Counted from the stretch's first letter, positions 1 to 6,934 are shown. The stretch is 6,934 nt of DNA from Bacteroidales bacterium (GCA_029934875.1 JAOZLK010000234.1:1-6934); one strand, 5' to 3'. A program made the numbers and translations. Notes: a model not told the origin generated them from the sequence alone.

Positions 1-1738
1 TAAGGATCAGCAAGGCCTCAAGTGCATCATTGCTCTCCTCAAGTGCCTGCACCAATACAGGAGAAGGATGCCTCATCCCGGTCAAGCCAAGAAACTCAGC
101 TGCACGGGTCCTGACAAGCAAATTATCATGACTGCTCAAATTTATTGCCGTAGAGAAGAATTCCCCGGCCTGGCGTCCGAAACAGGAGCAAACGATCAAT
201 CCCCAGTAAACTTCCATGGGATCTTCCGAGTTCAAAGCAGAGGCAATCTCTTCCCTGGCCTCCTTATAGGGAAGCAGGCTAAGATCGGCCACATCCACCA
301 GCCGGGTAAGATATGACTTGTGCTCCTGACCATATTTCACAGGGTTCCCAAAGGCTTTCTCCCTGAGCACATTTTCGGGAAGCAGACTGAGATCCGGCAT
401 TCCCTTGACCCAGTCTGAGAGAAGCTCCCTCATTTCAGTCAGGTGCTCGCCATATGCAGGATCACCTGCCAGGTTCCTTGCCTCGTAGGGATCAGCTTCG
501 AGGTCATAGAGTGCCTCGGGCTCCCTGGCCTCAAAAAACCCGGACTGCACCTTGTTCAGTTGCCCTTTAAGAAACATTTCCCGCCACTCCTTGTAAGCCA
601 GGCATTTATACCTGTAGTTATTCTGCAATCCGTCAAAATTAAAAGGCTGGTAGTTTCGAATATACTTCAGCCTTCCTTTTCTAAGCGTACGTACCATGTC
701 GTATTTTTCATCAAAACGGTCGGCATAGCCAAATACCACATCCCGCTGACACAGCTCCTGCAATGAAACTTCCCCGCCCAGAAAGGGAATTCCGTCGATA
801 CCGGCCGGAAGATCAAGTCCGGCCAACTCAAGCAGGCTTGGCCCGAAATCCACAAAACTCACAAATCCCTGGTTCTCCGAACCCGGACGCAGTTGCACGA
901 GGTGCCTGAAGTTTTCAGGGATCCTCACCACCAGGGGAATGTGCAGACCAGTCTCATAGGCATAGCCCTTACTCCCGGGTAAAACACCCCCATGGTCGCC
1001 GAAATAAAAGATAAAGGTCGACTCAAGAAGACCATCCTTCTTTAGCTTCTGCACGACATTTCCCACGATGGAATCCACTCCCAGAATCTTATCCCTGTAA
1101 TAGGCCGATGTAAAGCGAAATATTTCCGTGTCCGGGTGTTCGGGGAAAAGGAAAACTGAGGCCGGATCGGTCACAGGAGTATAGGTCTCCATCAGGTCGG
1201 CCGAAAAATGAAGCCGGCTTTCGTGGGATACCCCATGGGATTCCTTGTGAAAAAATGGCTGTCCGGATTTCCGATTTCTCCAGTGGGCTTTGTTGGACGA
1301 CTCATCCCAAACGCCCTCTCCCTTCACAAAATTGTAATCCTCTTTGCTATTATTTGTAGTGTAATATCCCGCTGTCCTGAGATAGGCCGGGAACATCTCC
1401 ACACCATCGGGCATGGGAACCATGGCAGATTTTCGATGGAACTGGGCCCCGGTCCGGGGTGCGTAGCAGGACGATATCAGGGTCGACCGGGCCACGCTGC
1501 ATACCGGGGCATTGGAAAAGGCCCGGGTAAAGACGACTCCAGCCTCAGCCATACTTTGAATATGTGGCGTGGCAATCCCATGGGGATCAAAGAGCTCCAT
1601 GTAGTGAGTTGAATTATCCTCCGAAATGATCCAGACAAAATTAGGTTTCGCCTCAGGCTTGCAGCCCTGAAGCATCATGATCGCAAGCAGGGCCGGGATA
1701 AAAATCATATAAAGCTGTGGGTGGCTGTATTTTTTCAT
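1..1738 (-). CDS. Lipoprotein sulfatase (S1 family, SGSH-like), C-terminus cut by window edge
   Basis: Predicted to hydrolyse sulfate esters (or N-sulfate) on a polysaccharide, from a lipid-anchored position at the cell envelope. The frame is open from the ATG at 1738 to base 1 (579 codons, no stop). The N-terminus is a short basic and hydrophobic leader ending in a lipobox, LQGC, with lipidated Cys26. The sulfatase core follows: NFVWIISEDN (acidic metal ligands at 40-41), the formylglycine site VCSVARSTL with Cys80 (bases 1499-1501), HESR with probable catalytic His172, and FGDHG with Asp248/His249, then Lys257 in SKGYAYETGLHIPL. Residues about 490-579 are helical and resemble HEAT repeats, a tail seen in some members of this family. 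The formylglycine motif is unusual: Val replaces the canonical Pro/Ala, and the usual Gly ten residues after Cys is Ser. The ATG is 10 bases after the esterase-lyase stop, with no Shine-Dalgarno sequence, so translation probably depends on the operon. The resemblance to heparan N-sulfatase is a subfamily impression; the substrate is unknown. Confidence 0.93.
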   Translation of the reverse strand, partial: MKKYSHPQLYMIFIPALLAIMMLQGCKPEAKPNFVWIISEDNSTHYMELFDPHGIATPHIQSMAEAGVVFTRAFSNAPVCSVARSTLISSCYAPRTGAQFHRKSAMVPMPDGVEMFPAYLRTAGYYTTNNSKEDYNFVKGEGVWDESSNKAHWRNRKSGQPFFHKESHGVSHESRLHFSADLMETYTPVTDPASVFLFPEHPDTEIFRFTSAYYRDKILGVDSIVGNVVQKLKKDGLLESTFIFYFGDHGGVLPGSKGYAYETGLHIPLVVRIPENFRHLVQLRPGSENQGFVSFVDFGPSLLELAGLDLPAGIDGIPFLGGEVSLQELCQRDVVFGYADRFDEKYDMVRTLRKGRLKYIRNYQPFNFDGLQNNYRYKCLAYKEWREMFLKGQLNKVQSGFFEAREPEALYDLEADPYEARNLAGDPAYGEHLTEMRELLSDWVKGMPDLSLLPENVLREKAFGNPVKYGQEHKSYLTRLVDVADLSLLPYKEAREEIASALNSEDPMEVYWGLIVCSCFGRQAGEFFSTAINLSSHDNLLVRTRAAEFLGLTGMRHPSPVLVQALEESNDALEALLIL

Positions 1739-1748
1739 AAAAAGATTA

Positions 1749-4700
1749 TTAAAGCGATTCACTCAGTTCCACCAGGATTACACAGCTATCTGGAAGTGCA
1801 GCCCTGTCAAAACTGAGTTCGATTCTCTTCAAATCGGGAATATCTTTATCATATGTAAGCGGAGGAGGAGAAAGATCCACAACTCTTGCCTCAAAGGGCT
1901 GGTCAGATTTCAAAATAATATTAAGCTGCTTGCCATCCTGACCTAAGACTATCTTTTCGCCCTTCACCTTTACCGAAGCCCTGGTAATCAATTGCCAGAC
2001 AACGCTTTCGCTTAATTCGGAGAAATGTAGTTCATCACGAACGATCAGACTCCCCTCCTCCCTGGAAAAGGTCCGGTGGGCTGAATGGATGTTATTGCCA
2101 TACAATGGGGTCATATCAAAGGTAAAACTGGGCCGATCGGAACGAACATCCAAGCATCGCAATTGCACCCTTCCATCGGTAAGATGCTTCTCCCCATTTA
2201 CAGTAAGAGTACTGTGTCCCAAATTATTCTTCGTCAGAAGGGTCCATCGCTCCGAATCCTGTCCTGACTGCCAGAGCCCCATACCCATCACCTGCTCCAG
2301 GGTATTATAATCCTGGTTTCCCGGATCCACCGACCAGCGTATTCCACCCCATTCGAGGATAAAAGATCCTGCATCCATATTCCCGTGGTTATCCCCTGCC
2401 ATTCCCCCTTTGGCAGCCATAAAAAAGGAGTCCGGAGTATTATCCTTATCCCTCATCATTACAATGGGTTCCGCACCACCAGCCCACCAGTTCCCGGGCC
2501 ACGAATACGAGGCTCGCAGATTTGATTCCATGGAAGCCAGGTTCATTAAGTGGATGCTGAAGAAACGGGATCTCTCAATCATTTCAGGATGATCCAGACT
2601 CTCTTTCAAAAGCTGTTCACAGGCATCCAGGTTCATTGTATCACCAGTACGTTTCGAGAACCAGGCAAGTAATCCGAAATGGCTCAAGCCCTGGAATCCT
2701 CCAAGACTGGAATCAAAATAGTTATAATAATCTCCTGAGGGTCCGGCCATAACCATGCTGAATGTGGCACTTTCCAGTACACCGGGATAATTCGTGAATC
2801 CAAAATCTGTTCCCAGGGCACTTTCAAATCCTGAGATTGCCAATGTCATGTATGCAGTGGCATAAGACCAGTACGAAACCCCCTCCGGATAGATTCCTTC
2901 GGGTGCATATGCGCTCAAGGCCAGCGGCATAGTCTCAACAGCCTGGTAAAGAATGGCCGAGGCAATTTCGGGTTCATCCTCAAATACCACCAGCGCCGCC
3001 ATCGCAAGTCCGCCGTTACAAACCAGGTTCCAGTTGTGGTCCACAGATCTCCAAAAATTATTAGCTGATGCAGCCAGACCGGGTTTCAAAGCCTTGTCCA
3101 CAAGGGCAGTTCTGGCCAGAGCTGAGACCTCGGGCGAAAAAAATTCACCGGCCCAATCCAATCCCAATGCCACTGCAGTTGCCATCTCTCCAACATCCAG
3201 AAAGTGATCGGGGTTCCAATCGCTGAAACTACAGACTGCTTCCATCTCCCGTTCAAGCCGTTCAAGATACCTTTGATCCTTACTAAAGCGGTAAACCATT
3301 GCAAGGGTGGAAATTCGTGCAACAGCTTCCCTTGAGACACCCAATAATCTTCTTCCATGCTTTTCATAAGAGAGTGGCTCCTTGTCCAGCAAGGCCTCTG
3401 CTCTTAGCTCCAATAGCTGAAAGCCTATTTTAGTAATATTGTGGCCCGATTCCAGTTTCCCTTTCATCTTTGACTCCAGTTCGGGAGTCAGAATCAAGCT
3501 GGGACGCCCGGTCCGCAGATGCTCCTTGATCCACTCCATACTTACCGGGTTCACATCTCTTTTTCCGGACTTACTGCCCAAATGGAGATCTGCAAAACCA
3601 AGAAACTGTTCCCAGTCATAAGTGGTGACATCATGCTTTCCCTGCCTGATGTGATAGCCCTGCTTACCCACCCACCTGGGCTGGTTCATAAGGGGTGAAA
3701 GCTCATCCTCCAACACATCTTCCCCGTATATCTTGTAAACAGCCCCGGAACTGAGCAGAGACAGATACTCTCCACGTGGGTCGGCCCACTTATCCTCATT
3801 GGCGCTGGCAACATACAGGGGCCTTGGAGCTACCAGTGCCAGCAGCATGTGCTGATCGACCGGACAGGCTGCTTCGTTGTCGTCGTAGTCATGAAATTTC
3901 GAAGCAAACCAATGGGGAAAATTCCTATTGATGTCGATGACCCGCTCTCCGAAAGGTCTGCGGGAAAGAGACGCTCCTCCGCATCCCGAGTTGTTAGAGA
4001 CCACAAGGGCAAACCTTTCATCCTGGGCCCCGGCCCATAAGGAAGTCTTCCCAAGCCTGGAGTGTCCTATCACTGCCACCCTGCCAGGGTCAATGGCGGG
4101 ATCAGTTTCAAAATAATCCATGGCCCTGGATAAACCCCAGGCCCAGCCTGCGATGGTGCCCCATGAATCCGAGCCCCTGCCCTCTCCCTTTTCCTGAAGC
4201 AGCCCCTGGATTCCATTTACAAATCCATCATCAAAATCAGGATCAATGTCGCCAGCGTAAATCGTCGCCAGTCCATAGCCCCTTGCAAGGATCAATTCCA
4301 CAGGCCACCGACTTGCACTTGATCCTCTTGAAGTCTCATTTGCTTTGTTATCTGCGATTCCCAGTCCAGCCTTATTGGGCACCCAGCTCTCTGTAATACT
4401 GATTTCAGGAGAGGGATTAATGGTATGATTCCCATTGAAGTTAAGTCCCACGAAAAGAGGAACGGCTTCTTTGGCTTCAACTGGCAAGAATAACAGGATG
4501 GTAAAATCCAGCTCATCTCCACCCTTGCGAACAGAAACATCCACCTCCTTCATGACTGCAATACCTCCCAGGGCATTGTTGTCCTGAAATTTTACTTCGA
4601 AAGCAATAGAAAAATCTGACTGTGGGACGCGTCCATAAACATGGGACCTGAACAGCTCCAGCACTTCGTCACGCCGGACATTCTCCCAGGCTGCGGAATT

Positions 4701-4862
4701 GTCAACGGATTTTCCTTCAGTGCTCAGGAGTACCTCTGGCAGAGGGGCGGTGACCTGAAGTAGCGAATCCGGTATCGACTGTCCATGGGCCGCAGGAAAA
4801 AGGACAATAGTCAACAACAGGCCAGAAAGTAATCCAGCCAGCCTTGTAAAGTTATTCCTCAT
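1749..4862 (-). CDS. Secreted fusion enzyme: CE15 glucuronoyl esterase-like domain + heparinase II/III-like lyase domain
   Basis: A 1037-residue predicted periplasmic or secreted enzyme. Residues 1-27 form a type I signal peptide, with likely cleavage at AHG|Q. Residues about 40-430 match CE15 glucuronoyl esterases, which cleave esters on glucuronic acid carboxyls: nucleophile motif GHSRLGK (Ser268), NSGCGGASLSRR (291-302), PVDQHMLLALVAPRPLY (334-350), NEDKWADPRGEY (355-366) and a C-terminal GKHDVTTYDW with probable catalytic His410. The Glu used by fungal enzymes is Asn291 here, so the acid is probably Asp357 or a neighbour. After a linker of only about ten residues, 440-1037 form an (alpha/alpha)-toroid plus a beta-sheet domain typical of heparinase II/III-like lyases: DWNPDHFLDVGEMA (548-561), HNWNLVCNGG (609-618), YPEGVSYWSYATAY (658-671) and NHGNMDAGSFILEWGG (825-840) with Asp846. 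Likely action is ester removal plus beta-elimination in a uronate polysaccharide. The ATG is 15 bases after the thioesterase stop and lacks a clear ribosome site. The CE15 call is strong; the lyase family number and substrate are not assignable by eye. Confidence 0.93.
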   Translation of the reverse strand: MRNNFTRLAGLLSGLLLTIVLFPAAHGQSIPDSLLQVTAPLPEVLLSTEGKSVDNSAAWENVRRDEVLELFRSHVYGRVPQSDFSIAFEVKFQDNNALGGIAVMKEVDVSVRKGGDELDFTILLFLPVEAKEAVPLFVGLNFNGNHTINPSPEISITESWVPNKAGLGIADNKANETSRGSSASRWPVELILARGYGLATIYAGDIDPDFDDGFVNGIQGLLQEKGEGRGSDSWGTIAGWAWGLSRAMDYFETDPAIDPGRVAVIGHSRLGKTSLWAGAQDERFALVVSNNSGCGGASLSRRPFGERVIDINRNFPHWFASKFHDYDDNEAACPVDQHMLLALVAPRPLYVASANEDKWADPRGEYLSLLSSGAVYKIYGEDVLEDELSPLMNQPRWVGKQGYHIRQGKHDVTTYDWEQFLGFADLHLGSKSGKRDVNPVSMEWIKEHLRTGRPSLILTPELESKMKGKLESGHNITKIGFQLLELRAEALLDKEPLSYEKHGRRLLGVSREAVARISTLAMVYRFSKDQRYLERLEREMEAVCSFSDWNPDHFLDVGEMATAVALGLDWAGEFFSPEVSALARTALVDKALKPGLAASANNFWRSVDHNWNLVCNGGLAMAALVVFEDEPEIASAILYQAVETMPLALSAYAPEGIYPEGVSYWSYATAYMTLAISGFESALGTDFGFTNYPGVLESATFSMVMAGPSGDYYNYFDSSLGGFQGLSHFGLLAWFSKRTGDTMNLDACEQLLKESLDHPEMIERSRFFSIHLMNLASMESNLRASYSWPGNWWAGGAEPIVMMRDKDNTPDSFFMAAKGGMAGDNHGNMDAGSFILEWGGIRWSVDPGNQDYNTLEQVMGMGLWQSGQDSERWTLLTKNNLGHSTLTVNGEKHLTDGRVQLRCLDVRSDRPSFTFDMTPLYGNNIHSAHRTFSREEGSLIVRDELHFSELSESVVWQLITRASVKVKGEKIVLGQDGKQLNIILKSDQPFEARVVDLSPPPLTYDKDIPDLKRIELSFDRAALPDSCVILVELSESL

Positions 4863-4877
4863 GATTTCTATGTTAGC

Positions 4878-5279
4878 TTATTTAAAAAGTTTCAGGAGTC
4901 CTTCGGGTGCCCTGACCAGTTTCTTAGTATGCGTATCCATGAACACCAGCACGACTGTTGCCTCGTGTGCCAGGGTCCCATCCTCGTTAAAAATACGGTT
5001 TTGAAATTTAATTTTGGCAGTGGGTAATTCCCTGACGATGGTCTCAATTGTAATCAGCTCATCATAAGTGATCACATTCAGGTATTTGGATTCCACGGAG
5101 TACACCGGCATCATGACACCACTTTTCTCAAGCTCCTTGTATGGAAAGCCCATTCCCCTAATCATCTCGGTACGACCAATCTCGTAAAGCTTCCCGTAGT
5201 TGCCATAGTAAACAACCCCCATCTGGTCGGTATCCGCATAGATTACCCTGTACTGTACCTTACCTGTTACCGCCTCCAT
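4878..5279 (-). CDS. YbgC/4HBT-family acyl-CoA thioesterase
   Basis: A 133-residue cytoplasmic hotdog-fold protein, the usual length for this family. It should hydrolyse the thioester of an acyl-CoA; the acyl group cannot be read from the sequence. The signature lies at residues 14-28, YADTDQMGVVYYGNY: Asp18 aligns with the catalytic Asp of Pseudomonas 4-hydroxybenzoyl-CoA thioesterase and E. coli YbgC. The helix YEIGRTEMIRGMG (32-44) and the strand segment with ESKYLNVITYDE also fit. There is no signal peptide or membrane segment. The ATG at 5279 places the first strand (GKVQYRVIYADTD) as in relatives and is preceded by a modest AGAGGA site. It lies 47 bases after the oligopeptidase stop and 15 bases before the esterase-lyase start. 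No Tol-Pal genes adjoin it, unlike the proteobacterial ybgC context. A link to polysaccharide degradation is not apparent; it is probably a housekeeping thioesterase carried on the same transcript. Confidence 0.93.
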   Translation of the reverse strand: MEAVTGKVQYRVIYADTDQMGVVYYGNYGKLYEIGRTEMIRGMGFPYKELEKSGVMMPVYSVESKYLNVITYDELITIETIVRELPTAKIKFQNRIFNEDGTLAHEATVVLVFMDTHTKKLVRAPEGLLKLFK

Positions 5280-5289
5280 ATCTAACTTA

Positions 5290-5295
5290 TCCTCT
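5290..5295 (-). promoter_or_regulatory. Weak Shine-Dalgarno site of the thioesterase
   Basis: On the minus strand AGAGGA lies 10 bases upstream of the ATG at 5279. It is the only recognisable Shine-Dalgarno-like sequence before any of the three start codons in the window. The esterase-lyase and sulfatase starts are preceded by AT-rich sequence instead, as is common in Bacteroidota. Confidence 0.4.
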
Positions 5296-5300
5296 TAATT

Positions 5301-5335
5301 TTGTACTGAGCACTGAGTACTAAGTACTATTTACT
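5301..5335. repeat. Degenerate 7-bp tandem repeat (about five units, consensus GAGTACT)
   Basis: On the plus strand five consecutive heptamers read TTGTACT, GAGCACT, GAGTACT, AAGTACT and ATTTACT; four of the five end in GTACT or GCACT, and all end in ACT. The array fills most of the gap between the oligopeptidase and thioesterase genes. It also covers the oligopeptidase stop codon (TAG, 5327-5329) and its last two codons. The core AGTACT is self-complementary, so neighbouring units can pair: AGTAC-TAA-GTACT at 5316-5328 gives a five-pair stem with a three-base loop. Short heptamer arrays of this kind occur between genes in several bacterial groups. Whether this one affects transcript ends or is simply slippage-derived DNA cannot be told from sequence. 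Confidence 0.75.
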
Positions 5336-6934
5336 GATTCCTGCCATCTTCAGCAGGAAAGTATACTCCATAGCTGTCTCCTTGTAGCGCTCAAACCTCC
5401 CCGAGGCCCCACCGTGACCGGTATCCATGTTGCAATACATGATCAGCATGTTATCATCCGTTTTCATATCCCGAAGTTTGGCAACCCATTTGGCCGGTTC
5501 CCAATATTGTACCTGGCTGTCATGCAGGCCGGTGGTAACAAGCATATTGGGATAGTCCTTTTTCTCAAGCTGATCGTAGGGCGAATAAGAGAGCATGTAG
5601 TGGTAATACTCCTCTTCATTGGGATTTCCCCACTCATCATATTCACTGGTGGTCAGTGGAATTTCATCGTCAAGCATGGTAGTCACCACGTCCACAAAAG
5701 GAACTGCAGCAATTACACCTTTGTAAAGTTCGGGCTGAAGATTGATGATTGCACCCATGAGCAAACCACCTGCACTGCCTCCCATGGCAAAAAGGTTCTC
5801 CGAAGAGGTATATTTCTCCTTAATAAGGGCTTCGGAGCAATCATTAAAATCGGTGAAGGTGTTCATCTTTTTCAGCAACTTCCCATCCTCGTACCAGGGC
5901 CTTCCATAAATCTGGCTGCCACGAATGTGGGCCAGGGCATATACAAATCCACGATCAAGCAGGGTAAGCCTGTGGGAACTGAAGTAGGGATCCATGGTCA
6001 TGCCATAGGATCCATAAGCATAAATCAGGGTCGGATTGGTGCCATCCAGCTCGATCCCCTTACGGTAAACAACGCTCATGGGAATCTTTTTCCCATCATC
6101 AGCCACAGCGTAGAGCCGCCTGGCTTCGTAATTTGAGGGATCAAAGTCTCCTACAACTTCCTGCTGCTTAAGCAGCGTTTTCTCCTTTGATTCCAGGTGG
6201 TAATCGTAGGTGGATACAGGAGTGGTCAGGGATGAATATCCATACCTCAAAAGCTTGCTGTCAAAATCCACGTTGGTGGAAATCCAGGCTGTATAAACCT
6301 CTTCACCCATTTCCAAATAGTGTTCCGAACCATCATCCCAGCGAATCACCCTGAGCTGGTTCAGTCCCTCCTTCCGCTCATTAACCACAAGGAAATCACA
6401 GAAAATTTCAATGCCTTCCAGGAAAATGTCTTCACGGTGGGCAATCACCTCCTGCCAGTTCTCCTTTGCACCCTTTGAAACCGGGGTTTTCATCAGCCTG
6501 AAATTAACCGCATCCAGATTGCATATGATATAAAAATACTCCCCAAAATGCGCCAGGTTATACTCCAATCCACGAACCCTGGGCTGTACCACCTTGAATT
6601 CACCCGCAGGATTGTCCGCGGCTAAAACCCTGTATTCGTTTGTGAGGGTACTGGAGGAACCAATAATCATATACTCCTTTGATTTTGACTTATATACAAA
6701 TGTACTGAAGGTCTCATCGACCTCTTCATAGACCAGAACATCACTGGAGGCATCGGTCCCCATCACATGCCTGTATATAGCCTTACTTCTGAGGGTTTCA
6801 TCATCCTTCTTTGTGTAAAATATGGTCCTGTTATCATTGGCCCAGGAAGAACCTCCAGTGGTCACCGGAATCATATCATCCAGCATTTTACCGGTTTCCA
6901 TATCCTTGATCATCAGTGTATATTTCCTCCGACT
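5327..6934 (-). CDS. ptrB: Oligopeptidase B (protease II, S9A prolyl oligopeptidase family), N-terminus cut by window edge
   Basis: A serine peptidase that cleaves short peptides after Arg or Lys. The frame is open to the right edge: seven further codons (SRRKYTL) precede the ATG at 6913, and they match the conserved SRR-Y region of oligopeptidase B, so that ATG is internal. There are 535 visible residues. Numbering from Met at 6913, residues 1 to about 255 are beta-propeller (SSWANDNRTIFYTKKD at 22-37), and the rest is the alpha/beta-hydrolase domain. The triad is Ser380 in GGSAGG, Asp465 in GLHDSQV and His500 in TGHGGASGRF. Its spacing (85 and 35) equals that of E. coli PtrB (Ser532, Asp617, His652), implying about 145 residues are missing upstream. 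Glu424 and Asp426 in LTTSEYDEWGNP match the acidic pair that selects basic P1 residues. At the S2 pair (Asp460/Asp462 in the enterobacterial enzyme) Asp308 is kept but the second position is Tyr310. Whether it has a signal peptide cannot be seen. The stop lies inside the heptamer repeat. Confidence 0.96.
   Translation of the reverse strand, partial: SRRKYTLMIKDMETGKMLDDMIPVTTGGSSWANDNRTIFYTKKDDETLRSKAIYRHVMGTDASSDVLVYEEVDETFSTFVYKSKSKEYMIIGSSSTLTNEYRVLAADNPAGEFKVVQPRVRGLEYNLAHFGEYFYIICNLDAVNFRLMKTPVSKGAKENWQEVIAHREDIFLEGIEIFCDFLVVNERKEGLNQLRVIRWDDGSEHYLEMGEEVYTAWISTNVDFDSKLLRYGYSSLTTPVSTYDYHLESKEKTLLKQQEVVGDFDPSNYEARRLYAVADDGKKIPMSVVYRKGIELDGTNPTLIYAYGSYGMTMDPYFSSHRLTLLDRGFVYALAHIRGSQIYGRPWYEDGKLLKKMNTFTDFNDCSEALIKEKYTSSENLFAMGGSAGGLLMGAIINLQPELYKGVIAAVPFVDVVTTMLDDEIPLTTSEYDEWGNPNEEEYYHYMLSYSPYDQLEKKDYPNMLVTTGLHDSQVQYWEPAKWVAKLRDMKTDDNMLIMYCNMDTGHGGASGRFERYKETAMEYTFLLKMAGISK

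Noticed and set aside
667..855. 62-residue minus-strand open frame
   Set aside because: It is out of frame with the sulfatase, which is open without interruption across the same bases; no frameshift is needed.
1208..1612. 134-residue open frame on the plus strand
   Set aside because: It is antisense to the sulfatase core, including the formylglycine site, which reads continuously on the minus strand.
4863..4877. Separate promoter for the esterase-lyase gene
   Set aside because: The gap is only 15 bases and I could not find a Bacteroidota-type TAnnTTTG element in it. Read-through from upstream is simpler.
5316..5328. AGTAC-TAA-GTACT hairpin as a transcription terminator
   Set aside because: The stem has only five pairs, there is no run of U after it, and it lies within a tightly spaced same-strand gene set. 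It is better explained as a by-product of the heptamer repeat.
5414..6136. 240-residue open frame on the plus strand
   Set aside because: It lies wholly antisense to the catalytic part of oligopeptidase B, whose motifs and triad spacing are intact. The translated sequence shows no recognisable family and has no plausible ribosome site, so it is a shadow.
6911..6913. ATG as the start of the oligopeptidase
   Set aside because: The frame continues upstream to the window edge with conserved family residues (SRRKYTL), and the protein would lack about 150 residues of the usual N-terminal region if it began here. The upstream GGAGG at 6926-6930 is coding sequence by chance.

Overview
All genes in this window lie on the minus strand, so the gene order reads from right to left. 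The four coding regions are tightly spaced (gaps of 47, 15 and 10 bases) and look like part of one operon. In order of transcription they are: an oligopeptidase B (S9A protease) cut by the right edge, a small YbgC/4HBT-type acyl-CoA thioesterase, a large secreted two-domain enzyme (CE15 glucuronoyl-esterase-like domain followed by a heparinase II/III-like lyase domain), and a lipoprotein sulfatase cut by the left edge. The long open frames on the plus strand are antisense shadows of these genes.

The likely source is a polysaccharide-degrading member of the Bacteroidota, possibly marine or sediment-dwelling. This is inference from content: a lipid-anchored S1-type sulfatase next to a secreted uronate-targeting enzyme, weak or absent Shine-Dalgarno sequences, AT-rich short gaps, moderate GC and the style of the thioesterase. 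No SusC/SusD pair, regulator, tRNA or rRNA is visible, so placement in a polysaccharide utilisation locus is suggested but not shown.

Layout: 5327-6934 oligopeptidase B (about 145 N-terminal residues missing); 5301-5335 a degenerate 7-bp tandem repeat that runs into the protease stop codon; 4878-5279 thioesterase; 1749-4862 esterase-lyase fusion with signal peptide; 1-1738 sulfatase with lipobox and a C-terminal helical, HEAT-like tail that continues out of the window.

The functional core is the fusion enzyme plus the sulfatase. A plausible reading is that the CE15 domain removes an ester from a uronic acid carboxyl, the lyase domain cuts the uronate-containing chain by beta-elimination, and the sulfatase removes sulfate. 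The substrate would then be a sulfated, possibly uronate-esterified polysaccharide (algal or glycosaminoglycan-like). The protease and thioesterase have no obvious role in this and may simply share the transcript. The fusion is the most interesting item here. There is no stretch over 300 bases without a gene.
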